From Actinomycetes bacterium (GTDB taxonomy: Bacteria > Actinomycetota > Acidimicrobiia > Acidimicrobiales > Acidimicrobiaceae), in NCBI GenBank assembly GCA_021819205.1, contig JAKARV010000005.1, forward strand, positions 25,754 through 89,753: 64,000 nucleotides of DNA. The letters are read 5' to 3'. Within the stretch, counting starts at the first letter, position 1; every line of letters begins with the position of its first letter. Below the pieces are notes generated by a model, which ran no database searches, was not told the origin of the DNA, and saw only the letters and a program-made list of their open reading frames with translations. This document shows positions 18,078-26,319 of this stretch, one piece after another. The position numbers and the translations under genes are program-made.

Positions 18078-18527
18078 CTAATCAACACAACGATAGCACT
18101 GAATATTTTCTAAATCAATGATGTGGCGATAGTAATCTATGGCGGTCGCTCCAACGGCAAGAAGATCGATTTCCGACGGGTTGTCAAGCGTTATGCGGTA
18201 GATCCAACCAGCACCGTATGGATCACGATTGGCTGCGGCAATATCACTTTCGAAAGTTTCGCGATTGTTTGCAACTATTTTTCCGCTCAGTGGTGAGATC
18301 ATAGGCCCAACCCACTTGGCACTTTCAAGAACGGCTAGCGGCCGTCCTCGAGTAATAGACTTACCGGGTGCTTTCCAGCTGAGCTGGACGAGGCGGCCCA
18401 TGCGTGTTTGAGCGACATCTGTCATGCCAATAGTGGCTGATTGTCCGTCTATACGCACCCAGACATCCGCTTCCAGGTCATAAAAGACATCGTCGGGAAG
18501 CGCACAGCCTCGCCATACTTCGACCAC
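18078..18527 (-). CDS. lbpA: Lipoate-binding protein LbpA-like (second copy)
   Basis: A 149-residue GcvH-like protein. The lipoyl-lysine site is VLESAKWVGP with K71. ESxKWVGP is the signature of LbpA proteins attached to sHdr systems and differs from the ES(V)KAA type of true glycine cleavage H proteins. The GCALPDD start and a DPYGxGW motif near residue 110 match the neighbouring copy. It differs from that copy in having ADVW where the first has KHVW, and it ends in a CYRC pair. GTG start one base after the upstream lbpA stop. It would carry lipoamide-bound sulfur or electrons for sHdr. No glycine cleavage genes are nearby. Confidence 0.88.
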   Translation of the reverse strand: MVEVWRGCALPDDVFYDLEADVWVRIDGQSATIGMTDVAQTRMGRLVQLSWKAPGKSITRGRPLAVLESAKWVGPMISPLSGKIVANNRETFESDIAAANRDPYGAGWIYRITLDNPSEIDLLAVGATAIDYYRHIIDLENIQCYRCVD

Positions 18528-18528
18528 G

Positions 18529-18969
18529 CTATTCAGTCCCGCAATGGATCCCTTGTTCGGCGAGAAAGTCCTGGTAAGCCCGCACGCCTTCCTCCCCCGT
18601 GACCAGCTGCGCCGAGTCCCGCGTCCAGTCGACCGGGCGAATCTTGGCTACCCAGCCATCTCCGTAAGGGTCAGAGTTGAGGGTTCCGGGGTGGGCCGAT
18701 AAAGCCTGATTGACCTCAACTACCTCTCCTTCGACCGGACACGGAACCGGTCCAACCCATTTTCCGCTTTCTACGGTCGCTAAAGACTTCCCTTGCTTGA
18801 TTACTTTGCCTGTGGGCTTGAGCGATATCGAGATAATTGTTTTTGCTAAAGATTGAGCTACGTCCGTCAACCCGACCACGAGTAAATCTTCGCTTGGCCG
18901 TGCCCAGACGTGCTTGTCGACGATATAGTAGAGATCGTCTGGAATATTGCAACCTTGAACTTCAGACAT
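18529..18969 (-). CDS. lbpA: Lipoate-binding protein LbpA (first copy)
   Basis: A 146-residue GcvH-like protein with the lipoyl-lysine motif TVESGKWVGP (K70), an N-terminal GCNIPDDLYY segment and DPYGDGW near residue 108. It is the better match to sHdr-associated LbpA. The start is ATG 18969, where GAGGAGAAG lies 6 bases upstream; the frame extends 9 codons further without a site. It follows the 102-residue Cys/His protein by 48 bases and is directly followed by a diverged second copy. Lipoylation needs a ligase or synthase that is not encoded in this window. Confidence 0.9.
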   Translation of the reverse strand: MSEVQGCNIPDDLYYIVDKHVWARPSEDLLVVGLTDVAQSLAKTIISISLKPTGKVIKQGKSLATVESGKWVGPVPCPVEGEVVEVNQALSAHPGTLNSDPYGDGWVAKIRPVDWTRDSAQLVTGEEGVRAYQDFLAEQGIHCGTE

Positions 18970-19017
18970 ATGCTCTTCTCCTCTTGTTGTATTCAATGTT
19001 ATTTAAGCCTATCGGAG

Positions 19018-19326
19018 CTATCGGTCAGCAGGAATACCAATGCGTTCGGCGTGCTCGCCAATGAGATGCTGAAGCAGAATATCTGAAGCAACAAGGCGGA
19101 TGTCGTCTTCGAACTCCTCGACAAACTCGATAGTTGCCTTTCCTGTCTTGAGCGTTTGCCGGTAGCTTTCCGGGCAAAGGGGGCACCGTACTTCGAAATA
19201 GCGTCTCGGAACATCCGTGGCTATAGTCACCATGTCGGGGTGTCCACCCTTCAAATGGAGATGGAGGCCGCGATAGTCGCTTCCTTCGCGACAGATCGGG
19301 CAGTGCAAGATCGATACTTCTTCCAT
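19018..19326 (-). CDS. Small protein with duplicated CPxC...HLxGxH motifs (unknown function)
   Basis: A 102-residue hydrophilic protein that I do not recognise. It shows an internal duplication of a zinc-finger-like pattern: C9-P-I-C12 with H24-LKGG-H29, and C48-P-L-C51 with H87-LIGE-H92. In both, a CPxC pair is matched by HLxGxH, suggesting two four-ligand metal sites. The spacing inside the second unit is longer. The start is ATG 19326 with GAGGCG upstream, essentially touching the stop of the EMO gene, so it belongs to the sulfur operon. It could be a metal-binding accessory of EMO/LbpA or a regulator. Confidence 0.75.
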   Translation of the reverse strand: MEEVSILHCPICREGSDYRGLHLHLKGGHPDMVTIATDVPRRYFEVRCPLCPESYRQTLKTGKATIEFVEEFEDDIRLVASDILLQHLIGEHAERIGIPADR

Positions 19327-19327
19327 G

Positions 19328-21490
19328 TTACGCCTCGACGAGGTCGGCCCCAATAAGCGCTTCCGAAAACAGCTCAACAATGTCGACGACCTTCATCGAC
19401 TCTTCGAGGCCGGCGGTCTTCACTGCGTCCGAGAACATAGCGTAATCCTTGGGGCAAGCAACCACGAAATACTCAACTCCAAGGGAGGCAGCTTCTCTGA
19501 TCCGGTTTACCGACGGACGCTCTTCGAGAAATGAGTCATCCATCCAGATTCGGCCTCCACCGGCACCGCAACAGAAGGAGTTCGTGCGGTTCCGCGGCAT
19601 CTCGAGGAGTTCGCAGCCGGAGGCGCCGATGACGGCGCGGGGTGCATCGAACACTCGGTTGTATCGGCCCAGGTAGCATGGATCGTGGTAGGTCACCCGA
19701 CGCCCCAAGGGTTTGAGTTCGACTTTGCCTCGGTATACCAAGCCGGCCAAAAGCTCAGAGTAGTGGAGCACCTCTTTGTCGAGTCCAAATGCAGGATACT
19801 CGTTTCTCAGGGTGTTGAGGCTGTGCGGGTCTGTAGTTACGATTCGCGTAAAGTCAGCCTTCTCAAAGGCTCGCATATTCGACTCGACCAGCATCTCGAA
19901 AAGACCCTCTTCCCCTACACGGCGTACGTCGTTGCCCGCGTTACGCTCGTCCTCGTAAAGGATTCCAAAGGAGACCCCGGCACTATTCAGTACTTTTGCC
20001 AGGGTCCGCGAGATCTCAACCAGCCGTTCGTCAAATGATGCGAAGTCACCGAGAAACCAAAGGTACTCGACGGGCTCCTTCCGGGCGTCGGGGATCGGGA
20101 TATCGAGACCCTTGGTCCAGCGGGCGCGCATCCGGGCTGATTTGCCAAACGAGTTTCCCTGGGTGGAAATGTTCTGCAGCGCGCTTTGGAGGGTGGGGTC
20201 CATCTCGCCCCGATCCACCAGCGATCGTCGGAGTTGCACGATCGTCGGGACGTGTTCGACGCCAACCGGGCAGATCTCTACGCAGGCCATGCAGGTGGTG
20301 CAGGACCAGAGCGTACGTTCCTTGATAACCGTTCCCGCGAGTGGACCATTACCCGCGAGCGGTCCTGACGGGGTTGGCCGATCTTCGCTATCGAGAAAAA
20401 GCGGAATCTGGTTGTTCCGATCACTCCACTGGCGAAGGTCGAGAATGAAGTCGCGTGGAGATAGCGGCGCGCCGGCGGTTCGCGCTGGGCATACGTAGTG
20501 GCATCGCCCGCACTTCGTGCACGAGTCGAAGGCGAGAAGCTCCTTGGGAGTGAAGTCGGCAAAGGTGGCGTACCCAGCAGCTCCTTCGGGTGGCGCGGGA
20601 AGGCGCCGAATGTTTGCCGGATCGCTCACTACCAGGTTGGTAGGGGCAGACAGAATGTGCAAAGCCTTCGAGAACGGCAGGTAAGCGATGAAGGCAAGCG
20701 CGGATCCAACGTGTACCCACCACAGCCACGCGTGTGCGCTTCGCGCACTTGCCGCGCCGACGCCAAACGATGCGAACATCTTCCCGATCAACCAACCGAG
20801 CCAGGTCCAGCGCTCGAAGCTGGGAAAGCCTTCGCCGTCAATTCGAAGTCCCTGAATGAGAAGGCCGGTGACCAGGATAAGCAGAAGGCCAACCATGAAC
20901 ACCTGATCGCCAAGGACGATCTTCGACCGTGAGTACCCTCCCTCCGGGATCTCGGCTCGGGTGTAGTCGAGCTGGGGCTCTCGAGAGAACCACCTCCGCA
21001 GCGCCAGCATCACGGAGCCGATGATTGCCAGTAGTCCAGCAAGATCAAAGACGGCGTTGTAGCCTAGATAGAAGGGGCCCCGAAAGAAGCTATAGGTGTG
21101 TCCGGTGACGATACGGGAGGCGTTTCCAAGGATGTCATAGTCGAGGGAGAGGATCGAGGTCGCCAGGAAGAGGCCGATAAAACCCCAGAACACCAGGAGA
21201 TGCGCTAAACCAACCGGCTTTTTGACCTTGGTGATTGATCGGTTGGCCGCAATTACCGCGGCTGATTTCGATACCCCTGGGCGCGCGGTGACGTCGGGGA
21301 TGTCGTATTTCGTTGCCCTGCGGAGCCATCTCCACCCCGCCGGGCGGCGTCCCACCCGGTAGACCCGGATCCGACGGTAGATTCCCCAGAAGAAGAGGAG
21401 CAGCGTCGCCAGCGCCAGCAGGTAGAAGATTACCCGTGCGGCTTCGGTCTCACCGCCAAAGATAGTCCGGGTTTCGAGCACGGCTAGCAC
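19328..21490 (-). CDS. emo: ETF:quinone oxidoreductase-type membrane Fe-S protein (EMO/EtfD-like)
   Basis: A 720-residue protein. The N-terminal 290 residues contain about six membrane helices of the NarI/gamma-subunit cytochrome type with conserved His. Then follow two [4Fe-4S] motifs, CTKCGRCHYVCP (about 325) and CTTCMACVEICP (about 410), and an HdrB-like CCG domain with HDPCYLGRYN and SFCCGAGGGR. This is the architecture of the membrane oxidoreductase that takes electrons from EtfAB to the quinone pool. GTG start 2 bases after the etfA stop, so etfB-etfA-emo form a unit. The C-terminal half is clearly paralogous to the sHdrB3-like protein encoded upstream. Confidence 0.88.
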   Translation of the reverse strand: MLAVLETRTIFGGETEAARVIFYLLALATLLLFFWGIYRRIRVYRVGRRPAGWRWLRRATKYDIPDVTARPGVSKSAAVIAANRSITKVKKPVGLAHLLVFWGFIGLFLATSILSLDYDILGNASRIVTGHTYSFFRGPFYLGYNAVFDLAGLLAIIGSVMLALRRWFSREPQLDYTRAEIPEGGYSRSKIVLGDQVFMVGLLLILVTGLLIQGLRIDGEGFPSFERWTWLGWLIGKMFASFGVGAASARSAHAWLWWVHVGSALAFIAYLPFSKALHILSAPTNLVVSDPANIRRLPAPPEGAAGYATFADFTPKELLAFDSCTKCGRCHYVCPARTAGAPLSPRDFILDLRQWSDRNNQIPLFLDSEDRPTPSGPLAGNGPLAGTVIKERTLWSCTTCMACVEICPVGVEHVPTIVQLRRSLVDRGEMDPTLQSALQNISTQGNSFGKSARMRARWTKGLDIPIPDARKEPVEYLWFLGDFASFDERLVEISRTLAKVLNSAGVSFGILYEDERNAGNDVRRVGEEGLFEMLVESNMRAFEKADFTRIVTTDPHSLNTLRNEYPAFGLDKEVLHYSELLAGLVYRGKVELKPLGRRVTYHDPCYLGRYNRVFDAPRAVIGASGCELLEMPRNRTNSFCCGAGGGRIWMDDSFLEERPSVNRIREAASLGVEYFVVACPKDYAMFSDAVKTAGLEESMKVVDIVELFSEALIGADLVEA

Positions 21491-21492
21491 TG

Positions 21493-22446
21493 CTAGCCGC
21501 CGAACCGTTCCGTCAACTCAGGAACCAGGTCAAAAAGATCGACCGTAGTTCCAAAGTGGGCGACCTCAAAGATCGGAGCACCGGGATCGGTGTTGCAGGC
21601 GATGATCATTTCAGCATTTCGCATCCCCTCAAGATGTTCCGGGGCTCCGGAGATCCCGAAACTTAGGTAGATCGAAGGCTTCACCTTCTTGCCAGACTTC
21701 CCTACTTGGTGCGGTTTAGGGAGCCAACCACTGTCAATCACTGGCCTAGAGGCGGAAAGGGGAACCTTGAGCGCGTCAGCCAGTTCCTGGACAAGCTCGA
21801 GATTGTCGGACGATCCGATCCCGCGTCCCACCGAGACCAGCATCGGAGCTGCGGTGATGTCGACCCCACCGGTCTCGGGTTCGCGAATCGCCATTGCCAC
21901 TGCCTTCGGTTTTTCGCCAACTTCAATGCGCTCGACCCGTGGAGAGCCGGTACTGCGCCCGTCATCGGCGGGAAACGAGCCTGGAATGACTGTTGCAAAG
22001 CAGATAAAGCTATCCAGAGCCACCTCGGCAAGCATCTTGCCCCCGTAAAGCTGTGCCGTCGCAAGTATCTCTTCGCCGTCGACGTCAAGGTCGATCACAT
22101 AGGAGGCGAGTTGGCCACCAAAGCGGGTGGCCAGCGAACCCCCAAGGTCGAGCCCAACGGTTCCGGTGCTCATCAGCACCACCCGAGGAGAGGAGGCGGC
22201 AATTGCAGCGGCTACCCCGGCTTCCCAAATTGGAGCGGCGTAAGCTCCCGCCTCTAGTCCGGCGAGCTCAAGAATTACATCGGCGCCGCCGAGCTCCTGT
22301 ACTGGATAGTCGGTTCCGGCGACCGCGACTGCTAGCTCCCCGCCAAGCTGTTTTGCCAGCTTGCTACCCTTGCCCAGCAGTTCGAATGTTGCTTCTGGAT
22401 GCTCCCCTGCGATCCTCTCCGAGAGGACCAGCACTGAAATCGCCAT
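21493..22446 (-). CDS. etfA: Electron transfer flavoprotein alpha subunit
   Basis: A 317-residue EtfA. The C-terminal FAD-binding domain is clear: VSVGRGIGSSDNLELVQELA, then SRPVIDSGWLPKPHQVGKSG and LSFGISGAPEHLEGMR. The usual GISGAxQH reads GISGAPEH here. It pairs with the adjacent etfB to form a flavin electron carrier; with the downstream EMO it should link sHdr to quinone. ATG start with GGGGGAGATAG immediately upstream. The 11-base gap to etfB supports one transcript. Confidence 0.9.
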   Translation of the reverse strand: MAISVLVLSERIAGEHPEATFELLGKGSKLAKQLGGELAVAVAGTDYPVQELGGADVILELAGLEAGAYAAPIWEAGVAAAIAASSPRVVLMSTGTVGLDLGGSLATRFGGQLASYVIDLDVDGEEILATAQLYGGKMLAEVALDSFICFATVIPGSFPADDGRSTGSPRVERIEVGEKPKAVAMAIREPETGGVDITAAPMLVSVGRGIGSSDNLELVQELADALKVPLSASRPVIDSGWLPKPHQVGKSGKKVKPSIYLSFGISGAPEHLEGMRNAEMIIACNTDPGAPIFEVAHFGTTVDLFDLVPELTERFGG

Positions 22447-22457
22447 CTATCTCCCCC

Positions 22458-23228
22458 TTAGCTCCGCGCCAGTCCCTTGGACCTGATTAGTTCCGCAATC
22501 CTCTCCGCCACTTCGCTCGCACTGCCCTCGAGCATCTCCGCTCCCCCCCGCTTTTTAGGCGGGGATATTTTCCGCACAGTGCCACCGAGTGATCCACCAG
22601 CGGATATTTCCACTTCCTGTATCGTCTGCGTCTGCTGCGCCTGCCTGATCCGGGTTATCGAGGCGTATCGTGGCGTTTGCCTTGCAGCCTGGATGCCGAG
22701 CACCGCCGGAAGCTCAAGCGAGGAGACGGCAACGGTTCCCCCGCCAAGCTCCTGCTCGACTTGCACCGCGCTGTCGGCGTCGTGGAAGCCGACAACGACC
22801 GCGGCGTGGCGAACCCCAAGACGTTCCGCAAGGACTCCGGCCAGCTGCCCGTCGAGATCGTCCGCCGCTTGAACCCCGGTCAGAACCAGGTCGAAGTCGT
22901 CTCTCTCAAGCCAGCTCGCCAAAATGGCTGCGCGGTCGCCGGTTCGTATCCATCCCTCGGGGTCGTGTCCGGTTAGTTTTACCGCTCGGTCTGCGCCCTT
23001 TGCTAGTGCGGTGTACAGAGTTTGATCCACGTCTGGCTCGTCAAGGGCGACTACAGTGATCTCAGCGTCTCCATCGTCCTTGTGACACAGCGCTTCTTCA
23101 AGCGCGGCTTCGTCCCATTCGTTCGAGACGAACTTGACGAAGTCCCGGTCGATGTCGGTTCCGTCGGCGTTTACCTCCAGCTCCTCGACCAAATCTGCAA
23201 GCTGCCGCATTGCGACTACTATCTTCAC
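22458..23228 (-). CDS. etfB: Electron transfer flavoprotein beta subunit
   Basis: A 256-residue EtfB beginning MKIVVAMRQLAD-like (GTG start), with the adenine-nucleotide-binding segment VLTGVQAADDLDGQLAGVLAE in the middle and the C-terminal arm that wraps EtfA. The start at 23228 is preceded by AAAGGAAG; an in-frame ATG 8 codons earlier overlaps the upstream stop and is less likely because EtfB normally begins with the first beta strand. It is in the operon between the sHdrB3-like gene and etfA. Confidence 0.9.
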   Translation of the reverse strand: MKIVVAMRQLADLVEELEVNADGTDIDRDFVKFVSNEWDEAALEEALCHKDDGDAEITVVALDEPDVDQTLYTALAKGADRAVKLTGHDPEGWIRTGDRAAILASWLERDDFDLVLTGVQAADDLDGQLAGVLAERLGVRHAAVVVGFHDADSAVQVEQELGGGTVAVSSLELPAVLGIQAARQTPRYASITRIRQAQQTQTIQEVEISAGGSLGGTVRKISPPKKRGGAEMLEGSASEVAERIAELIRSKGLARS

Positions 23229-23244
23229 AGGAACCACTTCCTTT

Positions 23245-24534
23245 CTAGCCAATTGCCATGTCGAGAAGCTCGGAGATGTCCATCACTTTGAGCCTTTCAT
23301 TTCCGGTCGACTTTGCCGCGTCCTCAAACCGCGATACCTCGTACGGGCAGCATACGGCCAGTATGTCGGCTCCGGTCTCGGCGGCTTCCCTGACCCTGCG
23401 CTCGCTGAGGCGCTCGGTCAGGTGGTTGGCGTTGAATCCGTCCAGCCACATTCCACCACCACCGCCGCCGCAACAGTAGGAGTTGCCTTTGCACCGTCCC
23501 ATCTCGATGAGTTCCACCCCAGGGATGGCGTTGATCAAGGTGCGTGGCGCATCGTACTCGCCGTTGTGGCGACCCAGGTAGCACGGGTCGTGAAAGGTCA
23601 CCTTGGCGTCGATCCGGTTGGTAAGCGGGAGGTTGCCGACAAGTGGGGCTAGCAGCTGGGTGTAGTGAAGCACCTCGTAGTTGTGCCCGTACTTGGGATA
23701 CTCCTTCACCAAGGCGTTGAATCCGTGGGGATCCGGCGTCACAATGCGGCGAAAGTCGTACTTGTCGAGAACTTGGACGACTTCCTCCATGAGCGCTTCG
23801 AACAAGCCTTTCTCGCCGGCGAGGCGCTGTGAATCTCCGACGGTCTTCTCCTCGGCCCCAAGAATCGCAAAGTCTACGCCGGCATGGCTCAGGAGGCGGG
23901 CAAAGGCTTGCGCCGCCTGCTGGCCCCGTGGATGGTAGCTCCAATAGTCTTCGACGTAAAAAAGAACGTCAACCGGGCCGGGGTCGCCGGAGAGAACCCG
24001 TACGGGAACTCCAGCCCCTTTGGTCCAGGCATGCCTCTTTCGCGGATTCTCGCCCAAAGCATTGCCGTAGCGAAAGGTCTTCTCCATCACCACCTGGAGC
24101 TCTTCCGGAATGTCACCGGCGGCTACCGCCGCCTCGCGCACTGCTGGCATTACTTCGACCATGTTCACCTGCTTCGGGCAGACCCGGAGGCAGTTTGCGC
24201 AGGTGGTACACATCCAGAGTTCGTCGGCTTTGAAGAGGTCGAGACCGGTCTGTACCCGTCGGTGAATCTTTCTTGGTCCGTACTCTCCAACCAGGTCGAC
24301 CGGACATACAGGTACGCACTTCCCGCACCCGTAGCAATTTTGCAAAGACTCTCCGCCCGTAAGCGAGGCGATTTTGGCAAAACCCGCGTAGGTGTAGTCG
24401 GTCAAGACCCGCGGGTTCAGCATTCTTGAAAATGAGCCCGAAACATCCCATTCGCGACCGGAGATTGGAGACTTGACGATGGCACTTTCCAGTTCGACCA
24501 CGTCGGGCAGCTGCTTTTTACCGGCTACCGGCAC
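23245..24534 (-). CDS. sHdrB3-like: fused HdrC-HdrB Fe-S protein
   Basis: A 429-residue soluble protein that joins an HdrC-like part with two [4Fe-4S] motifs (CYGCGKCVPVCP about residue 67 and CTTCANCLRVCP about 108) to an HdrB-like part. Only the second CCG half is canonical (HDPCYLGRHN, SYCCGGGGGG, AVCCPYEV); the first CCG half is degenerate. It occupies the place of the separate hdrC2 and hdrB2 genes of other sHdr clusters, which fits the sHdr variant that travels with etfAB and emo. GTG start overlapping the Hyp gene by 17 bases. It is similar to the C-terminal half of the EMO protein. Confidence 0.87.
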   Translation of the reverse strand: MPVAGKKQLPDVVELESAIVKSPISGREWDVSGSFSRMLNPRVLTDYTYAGFAKIASLTGGESLQNCYGCGKCVPVCPVDLVGEYGPRKIHRRVQTGLDLFKADELWMCTTCANCLRVCPKQVNMVEVMPAVREAAVAAGDIPEELQVVMEKTFRYGNALGENPRKRHAWTKGAGVPVRVLSGDPGPVDVLFYVEDYWSYHPRGQQAAQAFARLLSHAGVDFAILGAEEKTVGDSQRLAGEKGLFEALMEEVVQVLDKYDFRRIVTPDPHGFNALVKEYPKYGHNYEVLHYTQLLAPLVGNLPLTNRIDAKVTFHDPCYLGRHNGEYDAPRTLINAIPGVELIEMGRCKGNSYCCGGGGGGMWLDGFNANHLTERLSERRVREAAETGADILAVCCPYEVSRFEDAAKSTGNERLKVMDISELLDMAIG

Positions 24535-25255
24535 CGTTAACCCCCAATGTTTTCGTGCCCAAAAGGCGTTGAGTGAACTCCCCGAGTTCAGGGAGAAGCT
24601 TGTTGAACTCTTTGCTCATGCGCATCTGTAGTACTGTGTTGACATAAACTCCGTAAACTCCGGCCAGGAAGACGTCCAGCGTGAAGGGCCGAAGCGGATC
24701 GACGGGCATTCCAGCCGCGTAAAGCGTATGGATCAGGTACTCGTTGACCTCTCGGAGCCTGCCATACGTGTCCAAACGGCTGTGACCGAATAAGTCTGTC
24801 TCATCATCCAAGAGAAGCAGCAGGGCGCCGGTCTCGGCCTCGGGATCGAATATCCATCGCGTCCACAGCGGGAAGTGTTCGGGTTCCAGTGCATGAAGCA
24901 CCTCGGTACCCAGGTCGAACAGCCGAAGCTGGTCATCCGGATCGTCGTTTGCAAGGGCTTCGAGTGCTCCAGCCGGATCCGACTGAAGTCGTGCCAGCGT
25001 ACTCGAAAGCCATTCGCCGTCGACCGCGGCGAGCAGCTTCCCGCGCTTGCGACGGAAGCCGAAAAAGAGCGTAAGCAAATCCGATAGCGACGAAGAATCA
25101 ATTCCTCCTTCGATCTGGCGACGCAGAAGTGTTCCCTTTGTCTCAAGGCTTGAAGCTACAGCGGCGACAAACTCCGGCTGGAGTGTCTTCGCCATAGACG
25201 CATAAAACTCCCGCGCGGTTTCCAGGTCTGCATGCTGCTGCCTCATCGCCAACAT
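24518..25255 (-). CDS. sHdr-associated hypothetical protein (Hyp/sHdrH position)
   Basis: A 245-residue, mostly alpha-helical, soluble protein without Cys motifs, so it is not an Fe-S carrier. It has stretches such as LSDLLTLFFGFRRKRGKLLA and an acidic LLLLLDDETDLFG segment. Its identity comes from position: in sHdr clusters a conserved hypothetical always follows hdrA. ATG start immediately after the shdrA stop; its end overlaps the B3-like gene. Biochemical function unknown; a structural or docking role is possible. Confidence 0.78.
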   Translation of the reverse strand: MLAMRQQHADLETAREFYASMAKTLQPEFVAAVASSLETKGTLLRRQIEGGIDSSSLSDLLTLFFGFRRKRGKLLAAVDGEWLSSTLARLQSDPAGALEALANDDPDDQLRLFDLGTEVLHALEPEHFPLWTRWIFDPEAETGALLLLLDDETDLFGHSRLDTYGRLREVNEYLIHTLYAAGMPVDPLRPFTLDVFLAGVYGVYVNTVLQMRMSKEFNKLLPELGEFTQRLLGTKTLGVNGAGSR

Positions 25256-26308
25256 CTAGCCCCCAACGCGCGATCCAAGCCTTGCGACCGCTCGAGCAGC
25301 TGCGAGGCCGCCGGTAGAGGCGCAGTCCTCAAGATCGGCTGGACCGAGAGCGGTGCCGACTGCAAATACGCCTTCACGGGAGGTTGACACCGTGTCCAAG
25401 GGAGGGTTTTGGGCTTCGACAAAACCATACTTGTTCTGTTTGATCCCGAGCATTTGGGCCATGCGGCGAGTGCCGAAAGAGGGCTCCATCCCAACAGAGA
25501 GGACAACAAGGTCCATGGGAATCTCCATTGGACGCCCCATGGTGGTGTCCTCGCCACGCACCAAAAGTCTCCCTTCTTTTGGAAGAACCTCGGTAATGAT
25601 CCCCTTGACGTATTGAACGTGGTGCTTCTCTTGGGCCGGCCAGTAGATCTGGCTCTCCCAATACCCATACATCCGCATGTCAATGTAGAAGATGAAGACC
25701 TCGGAGTCGGGAAGAGCCATTCTGACCTCGGTCGCCTCTTTGGAGGCGACTCCGCAGCAGACCTTGGAGCAGTATTCGTTGCCAATCTGCCGGTCTCGGC
25801 TGCCAACGCATTGAACAAAGCAGACCCGCTTCGGTGGTTGGCCGTTCGACGGCCGAACGACGCTTCCCTCCTTTAGCATCGCCTCCAGATCCTGGAGTGC
25901 AATGACGTCGGGAAACTCGTAGTAACCGTAGAGCTGGGTCTCGCGTCCCGGGTCGAAGTGTTGGAAGCCGGTTGCGAGAATTACTGCTGGAGCTACCCGC
26001 TCCACAGCCCCCTGCGGCGTCTGGATGGTCACCTGAAAGGGTGCGTTGCCCTCAGAGACTCCGACAACCTCGCTTTGAAGGAGAATCTCCACGTCGGCGC
26101 AGCTTTCGAGGTCCGCTGCCATACGATTCATGACCACTTCGGCATCTTCGAGGTGCGGAGTGAGCGAGGCATACTTCTCCTCGATCGGCCGCCCTCCAAG
26201 GTATCCCAACTTCTCCACGACGGTTACCGGGGCGCCTAGCCGGCCCGCAGCGATTGCGGCAGACAGACCCGCCGGACCACCCCCGATGACTACTACCCTC
26301 TCGTTCAT
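25256..26308 (-). CDS. shdrA: sHdrA, FAD/Fe-S HdrA-like subunit
   Basis: A 350-residue flavoprotein. An N-terminal dinucleotide fold (VVVIGGGPAGLSAAIAAGRL) is followed near residue 170-195 by the HdrA-type cysteine cluster CFVQCVGSRD ... YCSKVCCG, and by a second FAD contact EGVFAVGTALGPADLED near the C-terminus. It is far shorter than methanogen HdrA and lacks its additional ferredoxin domains, as expected for sHdrA. ATG 26308 is chosen because AAGGAGCAG lies just upstream; the open frame extends 11 codons more into shdrB1. It is the electron-distributing core of the sHdr complex. Confidence 0.92.
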   Translation of the reverse strand: MNERVVVIGGGPAGLSAAIAAGRLGAPVTVVEKLGYLGGRPIEEKYASLTPHLEDAEVVMNRMAADLESCADVEILLQSEVVGVSEGNAPFQVTIQTPQGAVERVAPAVILATGFQHFDPGRETQLYGYYEFPDVIALQDLEAMLKEGSVVRPSNGQPPKRVCFVQCVGSRDRQIGNEYCSKVCCGVASKEATEVRMALPDSEVFIFYIDMRMYGYWESQIYWPAQEKHHVQYVKGIITEVLPKEGRLLVRGEDTTMGRPMEIPMDLVVLSVGMEPSFGTRRMAQMLGIKQNKYGFVEAQNPPLDTVSTSREGVFAVGTALGPADLEDCASTGGLAAARAVARLGSRVGG

Positions 26309-26319
26309 TGACTGCTCCT

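Noticed and set aside
18078..18969. Glycine cleavage H proteins
   Set aside because: ESxKWVGP lipoyl site and sHdr neighbourhood match LbpA; there are no gcvT or gcvP genes nearby.
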